From NCBI GenBank assembly GCA_002110485.1, contig MOWL01000067.1:1550001-1614000 (forward strand): 64,000 nt of DNA, in the 5' to 3' direction. A program made the translations under genes and the position numbers. The stretch is from Emergomyces orientalis. Its lineage: Eukaryota; Ascomycota; Eurotiomycetes; Onygenales; Ajellomycetaceae. Below the pieces are notes generated by a model. The model searched no databases and had not been told where the DNA came from. It saw nothing but the letters and a program-made list of their open reading frames with translations. This document shows, piece after piece, positions 1-13,205 of the stretch; the first letter of the stretch is position 1; every line of letters starts with the position of its first letter.

Positions 1-1
1 C

Positions 2-3000
2 ATCTCCCATTCCCAGTCTCACCTTGGATCCTTCAACACGTCATCTCCTGGATCTGCACGGACTGCCCCGCGACGCCGTGGGACTGGCGATTCATCAGCA
101 AATCCCATGTCCCCCACGGGTACTTCTCGTTTCTTCCGGGATGATACTAATATATCAACGCCGCCACCATCCATGCTCCGCCGAAAGACCGATTTCCGAG
201 AAGCAGAGCCGAAAGTGGATGAGAAGGAAAAGGAAAACAATGGCCGTGATGCTGGCCCTGATATGAGCTCTCCGTACGGAACCCTGAAACGCAGCGCCAC
301 AGGCCCTGTCGGCGCAAGTTCGAGTTCTTCGGCTTCCCCATGGCCATCCTCATCCCACAGTTCAACATTTTCGCCAATGGGTGCCTTTGGCAGCTTTTCC
401 CTGGGGCCGATGAGCAACAGTGCTGGAATTAGCGACAAGAAGCCCAGCTTCGGTAGCCTCCGGGGGGAAAGTCGATTCAAGGGTCTGCTGTCTAAAGATA
501 GCTCGGAAGATATCGGATCTAGCATTAAGGAGAAATCATCCCTGGCTGCCCTGGATCGTCTCCCCGAAGTTGAGGATTCTAGTCCGCCACCGCAACAGCA
601 ACCGTGGGGAGAAGGCATAAAGACACGCCCGACTCGCAGTGAAACCAACCCCTTTGGTGACGAGCCACGGAGCGGGAGCGCAGCGCTTGGTGGACAGGAC
701 CTAGATGCTCCCGCAACTGCAACCTCTACCTCAGGGATCGATCAGTTCGGCCTTTCCTTCGGCATGGCATCGAGTGGGCCCAGTTTTCGAGACATTGTGG
801 GAAACCAGCAAAACCAACCAGCTCAGACCCCCAATCACCACCACGCCCATGAGCCAATGAGTCCTACCAATACGAACCCCTACCAGAGCCCACATGGCGA
901 GAGGGTCGATACTGACGATATCGACACAGACGGTTCCGATATCCAACATGCCCACTTGCCCGGCCTGAGTGATATCCCTGAAGATCCGGGAATGGGTGGG
1001 TTTGGTTCGATCCGTCGAGGTGGGTCCGCGGTAGACCCCTCAGCCGGTGATCGTAGCCAAACATCGAGCGTTGGTGCAGGTCGAGGGTTCCCCAGCTTGT
1101 CCGGTCTAGGTGGCCTGCCATCGCTTGGATCTGCTGGCGGTTGGCCTACGAGCGCAACTGCTGGCACTCCCACCCGGGAACGATCCGGCTTCGCGTCCGG
1201 GTTCGGTGATCCTATTTTTGGATCAATGGCAGATTTGCAGTCTCCTAGCCTTGCGACTCTTGGAGGAGGTGGCTTCTTTGGATCGCATACCAGCCTTCCC
1301 AGTGCTGGTCGCACAAGTAAAATGGGATCCTTATTTCCTCCAGCAATGCAAGACCAAATGCGTGGAGAACAAGCACGCCCAGATTCCGCTGGAATTGAAG
1401 GTTCAATGAGGCAGCAAGGCGATAACAGGAACGTTTCCAGTACCAGCCCGTTTGACACTGGCATCCCGAGGAGAGACACCGAACAGGCTACTCGTTCTGG
1501 TGGTATCTTTTCTCCTCTTGGTGGCCTTGATCTTGGACGAGACGCCTTTTTATCCGGGGATAAACCTGGCCCGGGAACTCAACCCATTTCGGTTGCATCT
1601 TCCCAGCCGCCTGCGTCATCAGCCACCACACAAAATTCGATTCCACCTTCCCAAGCGTCTGTAGACGGTACCACCCAGCCCGTCCAAAGCCATTCCAGTG
1701 CGAGTTCGTCAAATACTCAACTTCCGACAACCCAACAGCGACAAATGGTGATGCCAGATCGCATGCGTTGGATCTATCGCGACCCTCAGGGCAACACGCA
1801 AGGCCCGTGGTCTGGACTCGAGATGCATGATTGGTTCAAAGCAGGTTTCTTTACCGCAGAACTCCAAGTGAAGAAGTTAGAGGATGCGGAGTATGAACCG
1901 CTTGCTCAACTTGTTCGACGCATTGGCAACTCTCGAGAGCCGTTCCTTGTGCCGCAAATCGGGGTTCCTCATGGGCCCCCCTCGAGCCAACCTGGTCCCT
2001 GGGGTGCATCGGCATCACAAGCTGGAGTCGCGCAACCTCCGTTCCCTACCAGCTTCCCGAGCTTTGGCACAACTCTTACCGCAGACCAGCAAAATGCCCT
2101 AGAGAGAAGGAAGCAAGAAGAGCAGTATTTGATGGCGAGGCAGAAGGAACACCTTGCCCAGCAACAAGTCCTTATGAAGCAGATGGCCATGCAGAATACC
2201 CCTCATACTACCATGCATCCCCAGCTGCAACACCACTCGAGCGCCCACAGCCTCCACAGCCAACCGAGTTTTGGTAGTGTCACCTCACCAGGAGGGTACC
2301 AGCCGTCTCCAATCCAGGGCCCTATTCAACCACCCCAAACCGTACCCGGTTTTTTCGAGCCCACCATGCGGCAACCGAACGTGCCCAACGTGCCGCCTCA
2401 AATGATTCAGCAGCAGGATATGATGGTTGGCCAGGAAGAGCTCCCAAGCTTGGTTGATCGCTTGAACATCAATCGCCCGTCTCAATTCCCCTTCAATGCT
2501 GGCCCTTCTTTCGGAGCAAGGCAACAAGAAAATGCCGCGCAGTCCCAGCAAGTTGCGACCATGCTCCAGGACAGAGCTCGTTTACAGCAGGAACAAGAGC
2601 AATTTGACAAAGCCAAAGGGGATTCTATTTTTGACCAGCAAGCTCGTGACGAACGTTTGCGGCAATTTCATGCGTTAAGACGGCAAACAGATGATGATAT
2701 TGTTAGAAGGACCGAAGGACTTCCTACGCATCCCCCTGCAATGCCAGCGGGCGACGAATTTGTGCGTCATGATGATATTTCCAAACCGCCAATGCAGGCT
2801 CCCAAGCAGGAGCACGCCCAGCAACGAGAGACAGAACCGCTCTCCCTTTCTCAGCAAGTACAAAAAGCCGCATCTGCTCAGCGACAGCAGCAGCAGCAAC
2901 AGCAGACACAGTCTCCTGCCGTACAACCTGATTCCCCATGGGCTAAAGTGGATAGTGGTATGCCTCAACCCTTCCCGCCACCACCATCACAGTCGCCACT

Positions 3001-4216
3001 CCCCGCTCCTGCTGCGCAACGCAACCGACAGAACGTTGCAGATGCCCTAGCAGCAAGCTCCAGGTCGCAGAGCCAGACGCCAATTGAGACGCCATCCACA
3101 TCGATCGCTCCGTGGGCAAAGGAAACCATCGAGGCACCAAAAGGACCTTCATTGAAGGAAATCCAAGAAGCTGAAGCTCGCAAAGCTGCCAAACTAGAGG
3201 AAGTTGCTACTGCTGCCAGACGTGCCCTTGCAGAACAAGAACGTGCAAATCAACCTCCAGCTCCAGCTCCTGGGCTACCATCAACCGCAAACTGGGCGAG
3301 CAGCGGGTCTCCCGCCACGCCCCCATCCGCCGCTGGCTCTGTGTGGGCGAAACAACTTGCGGGCAGCAAACCACAACCAGGCGTCCCTGCCTCCGCGCCC
3401 AAAAAGACGCTAGCACAAATCCAGAAGGAAGAAGAGGCTCGCAAACAGCGTTTGGCCGCTGCAAACAATGCTCAGGCTGCTACTGTGAGCTCGCCTGTCG
3501 CCTCTGCGGGTAAGCGCTATGCCGATCTTGCTAGTAAGGTTGCTCCACCGATGGCGCCCACAGGGGCATGGACAACAGTTGGAGCTGGTGGAAAGGCGAA
3601 GCCTCCACCTACTGCACCGGCTGGACCTAGAGCCATCCCCGTCGCCCCTGCGGCTGCAAAACCTAGACCAACTGTCCTCACAAGACCATCGGTGTTAGGG
3701 TCGGCGCAATCGACCAATACGAATAAACCTATTGAAGAACTTATGAAATGGGCTAAACATGCGCTGGGCAAGGGCTTGAATAGCTCTATCAATGGTAGGT
3801 TTTAATGCTACTTTCTAACTAAAATATTAGTATCCTCGAAAATATATATATATGGATTTCAAACTCTGAAATGTGAGCTAACAGGTAGATATCTAGTTGA
3901 TGACTTCGTCCAACAACTCCTCCTTTTACCTCCAGAAACGGAAATCATTTCCGACTCCGTGTACGCCAACTCGCAAACGCTTGATGGTCGTCGCTTCGCC
4001 GAAGAATTCGTCCGTCGTCGCAAACTTGCTGACAAGGGCATCATCGATCCTGCGTCCCTGAATGCCGGTAGCAATGGGTTCGGCACTGTTCCAGACTCCA
4101 ACGGCTCGGACGGTTGGAATGAAGTCGCGAAGAAAGGGCAATCAGCCACCAATCGCGAGGACACGAGCAATGCGCCGTTTAAGGTTGTGGCTGCGAAGAA
4201 GAAGGGAAAGCGGTAA
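2..4216 (+). CDS. GYF-domain protein (Smy2/GIGYF-like), 5' end missing
   Basis: The reading frame is open from the first bases of the window, so the start lies upstream; the first ATG in frame, at 107, is internal. Exon 1 ends at 3794, an intron of 90 bp (3795-3884, donor gtaggt, branch gagctaac, acceptor acag) follows, and exon 2 runs 3885-4216. The join creates a GR.. residue pair and the conserved C-terminal stretch VDDFVQQLL. A GYF domain lies about 550-612 residues after the ATG at 107: WIYRDPQG, then GPWSGLEMHDWF and AGFF. The rest is low complexity (Ser, Pro, Gln rich, with a Gln run) and charged coiled-coil-like segments rich in Glu/Lys/Arg (ERRKQEEQ, KEEEARKQR). GYF domains bind proline-rich ligands; yeast Smy2/Syh1 and animal GIGYF act in translational repression, mRNA decay or vesicle traffic. 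Which role applies here is not visible from sequence. Confidence 0.9.
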
Positions 4217-6024
4217 ATTTGTATTAGCCAGCATTATTATAAAGCGATTTGTGGGATAGGATAGGATAGGGATCGCCTACCATAAACGTGGAGGACCTTG
4301 GGTTGTAAGAGTTTGTGGATGTGTTGGATAAATGTGGTGCCACAAGGTTTTCTTGAGTATACTACTATTATGCGCTTCATAACCTCCTTCCCTTCGATCC
4401 CAGGGTTTTTATTTTATGTTTATGTTTTATTTTATTTTTCTTCTGAACGTATGGCCATCTGTCGATGACTCGACCCAATAACTATAATCCTACGATCAAG
4501 GGCTGCACCAAGATAATTCATGCATTCCCCAGTGTCGCATATACTTTTTGCTCCCAACCCCACCAGTATCTATGTACTCTAGCTCTCTTCCCTCTTAAAA
4601 CTGCCTGTTTTTCTTTCCCGCTATTTTGATGTCTTTACGGCTGGAATGTCTCTTTTTATTTATATCTTACTCTTCGTTACTTTCTCTTCAAAGCTATCTT
4701 GTTCCTTTTTTCTTTTAATTTTCTAGGTTCCCCCCCGCGCGGAGACACGAGGGTTAACATCCAAGCAATACACCAAACTCGGTGGCGTCATTTTTGAAAA
4801 TGATGGATGCTCTTTGAAAAATGTTGCTACTCCTGCCCCTTGTCTAGCCGCTCTGCAATTGACTCGCTCTATTGCTGTGTGGGGGCGCTTTTTTGATATA
4901 TAAGCAGTTTTTTTTAAAAAAATGTATGCTATCTATTATGTCTGTATATGAACCTATTTGGGTACCTAGGTAGGTAGGTGAGAGAGCAGTTTATTGCCTC
5001 TTGGGGGTGTTGATTTTCAAAGTGGTTTATCCTTTGTGCCTGAGGTATCGTAGGAAATCAAAGGGATTCACCGTGGCAAACAAAGGAGTTAGATTCGTTA
5101 ATCTCGCCATCGCCGGTGCCCTTGCAGTAAAGGTTAGAACTTTTTTCGAATGTACAATCCTGTGACTCACCAAATTTTTGGTGGATATGATATCTATCTG
5201 TCAGATCTATTATTTGCTTTTATTGTACTGTGCCATGATAGCCATGCCCCCAAGAACCCCGCTTAAACCCAAAATCGGCATAGGGGGGAAGGGCCATTTT
5301 AAAGTTATCTCACAACAACCCGCTGGGGCTTGGTCTGGCCGGCTATGAACCAACCTTCGTCTAACAGAATTCTTCAACTACAACATGTTAAGCCCGCCTA
5401 TATCCGTTATCCGATGCAACGTGACTATACTAATAAAGTTGAGGGATTGCAATTTAACAGCAATTGGTCACTGAGCCCCGTTCTCGGTATAACCTGACCT
5501 GCAATCACGACAACGGCGGGTGGTTTTGGGAAGCCCTTTTCGTTATACCCCGCCAAGGAGCCTCGCAAAGGGAATTCTTAGTTCATTATTGAAATCGCCG
5601 CGCCCGCAAGGTGGAGATTTGCTCTCTCTCGGGTCAATCAGAGTCATAGGGCGCGGGATTTTTGGGATCAGTGTGTCACCGTGTGGATAATATTTAAATG
5701 TCAGTTCAATTCCTGTTCAATGAGGCGGAGAATGGTTCTCGAATGAACGTTTTACCTTTACTTTATTATTATTTTTTTTCAATTGAGCGTCCTTTGTTAA
5801 GAATATCCAGAAAGCGGGGAAAGACGCGCTGCGCGCGTGGTTACTCTACTCAATCGCCAGGTATGGGCGTCGAACTATATATATTACTGAAGTAGTTTGT
5901 CCTGAGAGTGGTGACCAACTAACACATTCCATCAGTCTGGCAACAATCGAGTGCGCGAAAAAATCTTGGTCGGGATACATATATACGAACATATACATAC
6001 CTTTGAGCAGACAAATAATTCGCC
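4217..6024. other. intergenic, 1.8 kb
   Basis: AT-rich with T runs after the GYF gene (probable 3' UTR), a short ATAGG repeat at about 4255-4272 and a TAGG repeat near 4966-4980. No coding frame with family character was seen. The last few hundred bases should hold the promoter of the aminotransferase gene. Confidence 0.6.
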
Positions 6025-7752
6025 ATGGGATCAGTTGTGAATTCTGCCAAATTGACCCCGTATGGGCCTCCAATGCTCAAACACTTCCTTTTCGATCCAG
6101 AATATAAGAATTTGAACCATGGTAAGTTACTGTGACTCGGCAAAATTCCCGCAGATTCTAGTTTTCATCCCTCCGCTTCATCCCACTTTTTCTTCCCGGA
6201 GTTCCACCCTGCCTGTGCCAATTCGGTCCTTTATTATTTTGATATCATTGACTCCCTTGTAGCCATTGACTAATAAATATCTCACAGGATCATATGGAAG
6301 CTTCCCCGCAGTGGTCCGGGATGAGGCCCGGAAATTCCAGGATGAGCTCGAAGCCAAACCAGACTTGTTCATCCGCTACTCGCAACCGAAATACGTCGAT
6401 GCCGCCAGAAAGGAGCTAGCAAAGATGCTCAACGTCCCTATGAACGAAGTCGTTTTTACCAAAAATGCCACGACGGGTGTCAACATCGTCCTACGAAACC
6501 TGGCCTACGCACCAGGCGATGTCATCGTCTACTTTGATACTACATACGCGGCGTGCGAGAAGACCATAGCATCATTGATGGAATCTACACCTGTCCAGGC
6601 TCGCAAGGTCCGCTATTCATTCCCTATTACACACGAGGAGATTATGAAGCGGTTCATCGAGGTGGTTAAGCAGACAGAGAGTGAAGGCTTGAATGTTAAG
6701 GTGGCCCTGTTTGATACCATCGTTAGTAATCCTGGTGTTCGATTCCCATTTGAGGATCTCGTGGCGGAGTGCCGGAAGGAAGGTATTTTGAGTTGCGTGG
6801 ATGGGGCACATGGCATTGGCCATATTCCTCTTGATTTAGGGCAGCTGCGGCCTGATTTTTTTGTGAGCAATTGTCATAAGTATGTATCCTCCCCTCCCCC
6901 CTTTTTAAAGCTCCAACAGGCAAATCGATCCATTTGAGAGGATATTATCTTCATCACAATCTACACCCCCATTTACCATATACCAGCACTCCGTTAACAC
7001 TGCTTATCAGATGGCTCTACGTCCCCCGCGGTTGCGCAGTCTTCCATGTCCCTATCCGCCACCAACCCCTAATTCGCACAACGCTACCCACTTCACACGG
7101 TTTCGTACCTAACAACATGGAGATTTCTCTCCCAATCCCAAAAATGGATAACAAGTCTTCTTTCGAATTCCAGTTTGAATTTGTCGCCACAAACGATGAT
7201 TCACCATACAACTGCATCCCCGCCGCTATTAAGTTCCGCGAAGAAGTATGCGGCGGCGAGGAAAAGATCATGTCGTATTGCCAGAAATTGGCACACGATG
7301 GTGGCAATCTCGTGGCCGAAATCCTCGGCACAGACGTGATGAGCGAACCTGGCGTCGATCCCAAAGTTATAGGCGCCAGTAAGATCCGGCAATGTGCATT
7401 CGCCAACGTTCGTTTACCTCTTGCGATCGATGATGGCAGTGGCAGACATGTTGAGAAGGAATCGCCGTATCCGATTATCAGTCGCGAAGATGCAATGGAT
7501 GTTGCTAAATGGATACATCAGAAGTTTATATATGAGTATAACTCTGCGGCTCCGACGTTCCCGCATGGTGGTTGGTTGTGGACACGGCTGAGTGGGCAAA
7601 CGTATCTGGAACTCGAGGACTTTAGGTGGGCTGGGAATGCTTTGAAGGAGTTGGTGGAGAGGGTTGGGAAAGGGGATGCCTATACTGAGTTGGGAATTGC
7701 GGATGTGTCGAACAACCTTAATGTGGTACGTTTGGACGAAACTAGAAAGTGA
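6025..7752 (+). CDS. aminotransferase class V, Egt2/LolT/isopenicillin-N-epimerase-like
   Basis: Three exons: 6025-6121, 6288-6879, 7011-7752 (introns 166 and 131 bp). Spliced length is 1431 nt, 476 residues. Both joins restore motifs: exon 1/2 gives NLNHGSYG, and exon 2/3 gives SNCHKWLYVPRG, where Lys about 230 is the expected PLP Schiff-base lysine. VDGAHGIG near residue 203 carries the Asp that binds the pyridine nitrogen. Fungal members include Egt2, the PLP-dependent C-S lyase of ergothioneine synthesis (about 470 residues in Neurospora), LolT of loline synthesis, and uncharacterised paralogues. Length fits Egt2, but substrate cannot be read from the sequence. A further GTACGT at 7726 could mark a small extra 3' intron; without it the frame stops at 7752. 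It is tail-to-tail with the thiol oxidoreductase, 175 bp apart. Confidence 0.85.
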
Positions 7753-7927
7753 TGTTCGGAGGGCTATCTATTGTATCCGAATGATGGTGAATGTTTTTTT
7801 CGAAATAGCAAGGAAATCGTTGCGAGTAAATATATGAGAGAACTGATTTTCGATCATGATTCTTTATTGGTGCCGCTCTCGCATGATGCCCTTTAAAAAG
7901 CATATATCAAAGGCTGTGTATGTCCAT

Positions 7928-8856
7928 CTAGCACGCGTCCATATCCAAGCTACAAGTAACCCCCGTCTTCACCAATTCACCACCTAAATTCCCCTCTTTA
8001 ACCTCCACCACCTTTTCAAAAAACTCCGCAACATCCACTGCCCCTTCAATATGATGATTGCCGCCAATGATAAAATGTGGTACCCCCTGAACCCCATCCT
8101 CCCTAGCCTTCTTTCCCTCCTCGTCGATGATCTCCCTCACACCATTCCCCACCCCCTTCCCAGCCAACCAACCCTTCACTTCCTCCTCGTCCAACCCCAC
8201 CTCTACGGCAGCCCTCACAAGTGTGTCGATACAACTAACATCCTCCTCCCTCTCAAACTGATACTGAAACAATTTTTCGGAAACCTTACCTTGCATCAGA
8301 GCTCCCTTTTCTGCTGCAGTGGTGTGCAGAAGTACATGCGCAAGCCTTGAGCTACCCATGTACCCTCCAAATTTGAAGTCGATACCTAATGCTGCCCCAA
8401 CGCGCTTTAGGCGGGTTTGGGCCCCTTGGGTCATCTTTGGACCATTTTTGCGGAGCATGCGGTCTGAATTTTTTTTTTTTTCGTTTATATAAATGTGCAA
8501 TGTAAGTACTTATTTTTTTATTTTTTCTTATGATGAATGGGAATGAGAGGGATTTTGATTGAAGAATTTGGATATTTTGAACTTTACCCTGCATAATAAC
8601 GCTCTCCTTGGGAGGCTCTTGGTCTATGAAGTAAGGTTTCCACAATAGCTGGAATTCATCTTTGGAACCACTAGGGTAGGTCTTTTGGTAGAGGGAAATG
8701 GCTTTTTGGAGGTCCCGGTAGCCGATAAAGCACTATTGCGTGGTTAATTCATATACATGGTAATAGTTTCAGTTTGGAAAGGTTATGATAGAACCTTGGA
8801 ATACTCACCCAAGGACATATCACATCTGAAATTATATCAATTGTAATTACTGCCAT
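7928..8856 (-). CDS. DsbA-family thiol oxidoreductase (FrnE-like), CPWC active site
   Basis: Exons on the minus strand: 8856-8809, 8732-8588, 8463-7928 (introns 76 and 124 bp, donors gtgagt and gtaaag). Spliced length is 729 nt, 242 residues. The first exon encodes an N-terminal beta strand that runs straight into the active site: ISDVICPWCFIGYR, with Cys14 and Cys17. The first intron falls inside the active site, after the Trp codon. GVPHFIIGG near residue 190 supplies the cis-proline loop of the thioredoxin fold. This is the FrnE/2-hydroxychromene-2-carboxylate isomerase branch of DsbA-like proteins; fungal members are mostly uncharacterised. No signal peptide is visible, so it is probably cytosolic. 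The start at 8856 is chosen because it precedes the fold by only a few residues. Confidence 0.88.
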
Positions 8857-10165
8857 TGATGCAGGTAAATGCTAGCCTATTATTGAAAATAGCTGGGCCT
8901 GCACGGTATCTAGGGGTCCAGAGTCTCTGGTTCAGGGTTTAACTCCTTATGTTAACGGTTGCTTAAAAGTCTTGCAGTAAAAAAGGGGTGCTTGCCACCG
9001 TTGTTTATGAAATTGGATGAATGTCTCTATTTATGCTTAGGCGGCCATGGACAATCTGATTTTCTAACTTGGTTGCCTGTCATAACCAGCAATTCCTTCT
9101 CTCTATTTATTAATGATTGAGGCATTTAGAAAATTTGGATGCCTAGCCCCAGAATTTAAAACAAATCCCCGGTCGGCTGCGGCGCTCTCCGTTCATCACG
9201 TACTCAAAAACACAAGGCTTGTTTATATACCTCCTACTTGGCAACATCCTCTTCCGCTTGCCGTCCTTCAGTACGCTTATTTTCGGAATGACCTGACCTT
9301 TCTCGTGGCAACTGGAAAGAGACCGGCTTCACCCTTACGCCAAGGAAATATCCAAGTCCTTGCCGCTGTGTACCAGTGTTTCTTCCGATAGCATATCCGT
9401 GGATAATGATCAACTCTCCAAAAGAGTACTATTTGTCTACATGGTAGAGTTTCCCCACCTTCTCGAACTCATCTTGTATGAACCAGGGTTAGCGGCTATT
9501 GCGTTAGCTTCATATCCAGGGGCTAAAGAAAAAATGTGAAACAGCCTTTGGAGTTTTTGGGTGCTCCCAACCAGGGGATGTGCGGTGTGTGTTTTTGATG
9601 ATGAAGAATTCCATTTTGTTTAGGGAAGGTGAGTGGTAAATTATGAGAAATAAAAAGGAAGAATTTTGAATTCAAACACTTAAGCAATTGCACGCAATGC
9701 GAGATAGAACAACAGGCTTCGTCGAGCTCGAAGTTATGATCTAAAAATAGTGGTTTACAAATCTTAAATCCCACCACGGTATTGCCATTCGGCCGCCATG
9801 GTTAAAGTGCCTCCCAGCTTCAATGTGATATGAAGAGTAAACTCCTTCAGAGGTTCAAGAGTTGAACGAAATAAAAAGAAAAAGCTTCAAGCCCTGTATG
9901 TAAAGTAGTGCTAAACATGATGTGAAACAGCATTGGTGGATGTAAATGTAATTCTAGAAACAGATACAAATGAAAATCACAAAAGCACGGAGATTGGACG
10001 AGAAAGCAAACTCGGATCCAAAATATAAGAATTGGCTGGTACATAGTAAATCAGCAGCTCATCAAAGAAAGAGAATTAATTGAGTGTTGGAAGTTGAAGA
10101 TGCCTCCTTTTCATGAAGATGGATCCCATTGGAATTATCTCAGAAGATCACGTGAGTAAAGTCCT
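8857..10165. other. intergenic between oxidoreductase and retrotransposon stack
   Basis: Contains the promoter of the oxidoreductase and otherwise nothing recognisable. A 92-codon frame at 9113-9391 has no family character or splice context. AT content is high and no repeat shared with the neighbouring elements was seen. Confidence 0.5.
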
Positions 10166-10170
10166 GATGC

Positions 10171-10258
10171 TGTTGGATGATACTAGGGCTACCATAGTCA
10201 CGTGTCCCCCATTATATACTAGTTAGTTTAGTAAAGGTATAATGCACATTATCTAAGA
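10171..10258 (+). repeat. Copia-1 5' LTR (88 bp)
   Basis: Starts TGTTGGATGATACTAGGG and ends ATTATCTAAGA. The same ends occur at 38197-38282. The middle has diverged between the two copies (CACGTGTCCCCCATTATAT here). It is flanked on the left by gatgc. The ends are TG..GA rather than TG..CA. An LTR under 100 bp is unusually short for Copia. Confidence 0.8.
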
Positions 10259-10272
10259 GGTTATGAGGCCCT
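10259..10272 (+). other. Copia-1 primer binding site
   Basis: GGTTATGAGGCCCT directly follows the LTR. It matches, with one extra G, the complement of the anticodon stem-loop of initiator tRNA-Met (GGTTATGAGCCCT), the half-tRNA primer known from Drosophila copia and relatives. This supports the LTR boundary at 10258. Confidence 0.7.
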
Positions 10273-10353
10273 CTAGTACACTGCGTTAGTACTATTGGTT
10301 AGTGTGTATTGGTTAGCAGGTTGAAGGGAGATTAAGTCCATTCCTTCACATAC

Positions 10354-12586
10354 ATGGTTAATCTACGATCAGGCAGTGCACCGGATTTAACAAGAGAATA
10401 CGTCCCTGATAACGAGGTTAAAAACGAGACTGGGTCCCTGCCGACACCTGCGACAGCCCGACGAAGACCTATGGAGGTCCAGAGAGAGTCTACATTGAAA
10501 GAATCAGACAGTGAGTTTGAAGATTCAATGTCCGACCACTCAAGCTTCAGTCAGGGAGACCGGGATGGCACTGAGATGCTTTGTATGAGATTGAAGATTG
10601 CAAGACTTCAACATGAGATTGAGAGAATGAGAGTCAATAGAGACATGAGTTCTACTGTTGATGATGACTTAAGTGCAGATGTAGTGGACTATCTACAACA
10701 GAAGAAATGAATATCTGCTATTATGAAAATCATTAAGCAGTTCAAGTAACAGATGAAGCTTATCTTGAAACCTGTGAGACTTCTTGATTCTGTTAACTAT
10801 TCAATGTGAAGAGAAGCTGTTCTTAGAGCTGTTGAGTATTCTGAAATCAGTGATATTCTGAACAATAAAGAGATGAGTTCTGCTGAGAGAACTAGTCCCT
10901 GTATACAGCAGCTCTGAAAGAAAAGAAATAACTGGCTCTATGAATATATATAGTCTTCTATTTCAATGCAGGCAAGGGCTCATTTTATATTGCTGACAGA
11001 TGATCAGCTCTCTGCCTATATACTATAATCTGTGATGAAGAAGAACTTTGCTGAGAGACCTGCAGTACAGTAAGCTCAGCTGTTTGAAGAACTTACAGAT
11101 TTGACAGCAGCTAAAAAGAAGTCTGATCAGGTGTTTATTGAACACTTGATAGCTATAGAACTGAATACACTTGCTTGAGCTTCAGTGTTCAGAATTTCAT
11201 CTTATTTGATCAATTGCTCACAGGAGTGAGTAACAAATGAGCATTCTTTATTAAGAACTGAATGAATGCTATTGTGAATGATGAAAATGTCATATCTCTT
11301 GAAAATGACTTTTTATAATTATATCATGATATAATGATGTAACTGTTTATTGAGAAGAGTTCTAAAGAGTTCTCTAGAACACTCATGCATAATACTCAGA
11401 AAAAAGATAATACTAAAAGATTCTGAACTGAGAAAGAGAGTTCTTCTAATGTGACTAGATAAGAAAGAAAGTGTTGCTTTAATTATAATAGAATCAAATA
11501 TATTACAGCTGACTGCAGAAAGAAGAACTCAGAGAAGAAGAAAGAGAAGATCTCAGAGAAGAAAGAGAAATTCACTGAAAAATAAGTCATGAATACTAAA
11601 GATTTTAAAGATGATGCTAGAACTAAGAGCACTGAGTATGACAGCTCTGCACCTGTACATAATGTGATGGAGCAGGTGTTTCATGCCACAGAGAAGATCA
11701 ATAGTGATGTGAGAGATATGACTGTGAATACTTGAATTCTTGACTCTGACTCAGAGGCCCATGCCACACTCTGCAAGGAACTGGTTGCCATAGGCTCGGA
11801 AAATGCCAATGTTGTACTGGAGATGGCTGATGGGACTATAGTCTCTGCAGCAGCAGTTGACACTGTGTGTGTGCCAGCGGATGAGGTGAATGTGCAGTTA
11901 AAAAATGTTCACTATGTTTCAGACTTGAAGGTTAATCTCATGAGCTTTGACAAACTTGTGCGAGAGAAATTTATCTTTAAGCAATTAATATATAAGAATA
12001 CACACTCAATTTTAATGACTTTCTCTGATAGAATGTTCAGTTTTATGACTGCTCTGAATGACAAGAATATCTATGTGATGAAAAAATCATCTGAAATAAG
12101 AGATTTAATTCAGTTTACAATATTCAATGAAAGATTTGAACTCATGAATGCAGTGCAGATAAAGAAACAGAATGACTCACTATTAACACTGTCTAATGAA
12201 ACTGTGCAGTCTAGTGAAGATCTCACAATACTTCAATGACATCTGAAGCTGAGACATGCCAATCTGATGAACATTGCTAAGTTGACAGCAGACTCTTGCA
12301 TGAGCATGATAATTAAGGGATCTAGGGCTTTGCCTTTCTGCAAGATCTGTGTGCAGGCTAAGATGACTTGTCCAGTATTTCAGTCAATGACAAGAGCTAT
12401 TAAATCTGCTATGCATCTCTTCATAGATCTTGCGGGAGGGAGGCGTACATTGTATAATGATGATGAAGTCCCTACATTTGGGGGGGCGAACTACTGAATG
12501 AGTATTACCAATGATGCCACTAGGTATAGATGGGTTATGCTCATGGCCTTGAAGGGAGAGGCTACATCTAGGTTGAAAAGCTTTAT
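10354..12586 (+). pseudogene. Copia-1 gag, protease and start of integrase, decayed
   Basis: An ATG at 10354 opens a 118-codon frame (NLRSGSAPDL...). Gag then continues through many in-frame stops, mostly TGA, with at least one frame change between about 10960 and 11230. A degraded CCHC knuckle sits at about 11470-11515 (second Cys now Tyr). The protease signature reads ILDSDSEAH at about 11738, the expected Trp being TGA and Gly being Asp. The GAG-pre-integrase region and HANLMNIAKL with a CKIC zinc pair run 12240-12370. The integrase core starts at about 12500 (TNDATRYRWV) and is lost after about 12586. The 3' part of the same element resumes at about 31415; the intervening integrase and N-terminal reverse transcriptase are absent. 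Confidence 0.8.
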
Positions 12587-12807
12587 TATTATTATTCTTT
12601 CATTATAGATATATGCAGTCAGAGACTATGATATCTACCTGAGACTCAAAGAGTCTCAGAATTTTTCTAACTTTAAAACTAATTAATATACATTTTTTCT
12701 TCAAACAAATAGCACTTGCAATACTTGAATTCCAGCTCAGAATAGTCAGCAAATTGATTTTTCTTTTTTTTTTATTTTTTATTATTTTTTTTATAAATAT
12801 CTTTTTA
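12587..12807. other. AT-rich filler at the Copia-1/LINE-1 junction
   Basis: Begins with a (TTA)n tract at 12587-12598 and ends in T-rich sequence with a second (TTA)n tract. Nothing coding was seen. It may be the tail of a LINE or a short 5'-truncated copy. Confidence 0.4.
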
Positions 12808-13089
12808 TTATTATTTCTACACCACTTGATCCCGAGGATATGTGGGGAGGCAGCTAGTATACAAAGTGAGAAAAACCTTGGGCTATCTAGTATAGTTCTG
12901 GCCTAAAAACCCCCTGAACAGCAAATCTATTCAACATTTATAATTGCTTCAAGTACCGCGGAGCAGCTCCCGCTGCTCTTAGAGAAGATGGTGCATAGCA
13001 CCGTGAGAAGACAAGAAAACCCCCTATATCACCATCACCTCTGTCTGAACATAAGAAAGACTTCTAATGAATGTGGCACCTCATGCTGT

Positions 13090-13205
13090 GTGTCCGCCGC
13101 TCATCGCGCAGACTTCAACGTCCTGGAGTGCTTGTAGCGCGCAGGCCACTCAACTCCGCGCTTGTGGCGCGCCAGTCCACCCAGATCCGCGCTTCAAGCT
13201 CACTA
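13090..13205. repeat. 30-bp minisatellite in the LINE-1 3' region
   Basis: About four units with a GCGCTTGTGGCGC-like imperfect palindrome at 13098, 13128, 13158 and 13189 (spacing 30, 30, 31). It shares its core with the tandem array at 16221-16332 in the same element. Confidence 0.7.

Noticed and set aside
107..109. ATG at 107 as start of the GYF gene
   Set aside because: The frame is open to the window edge with similar Ser/Pro/Arg-rich composition, so the start is probably upstream.
9113..9391. 92-codon frame
   Set aside because: No family features, no splice context, typical of chance frames.
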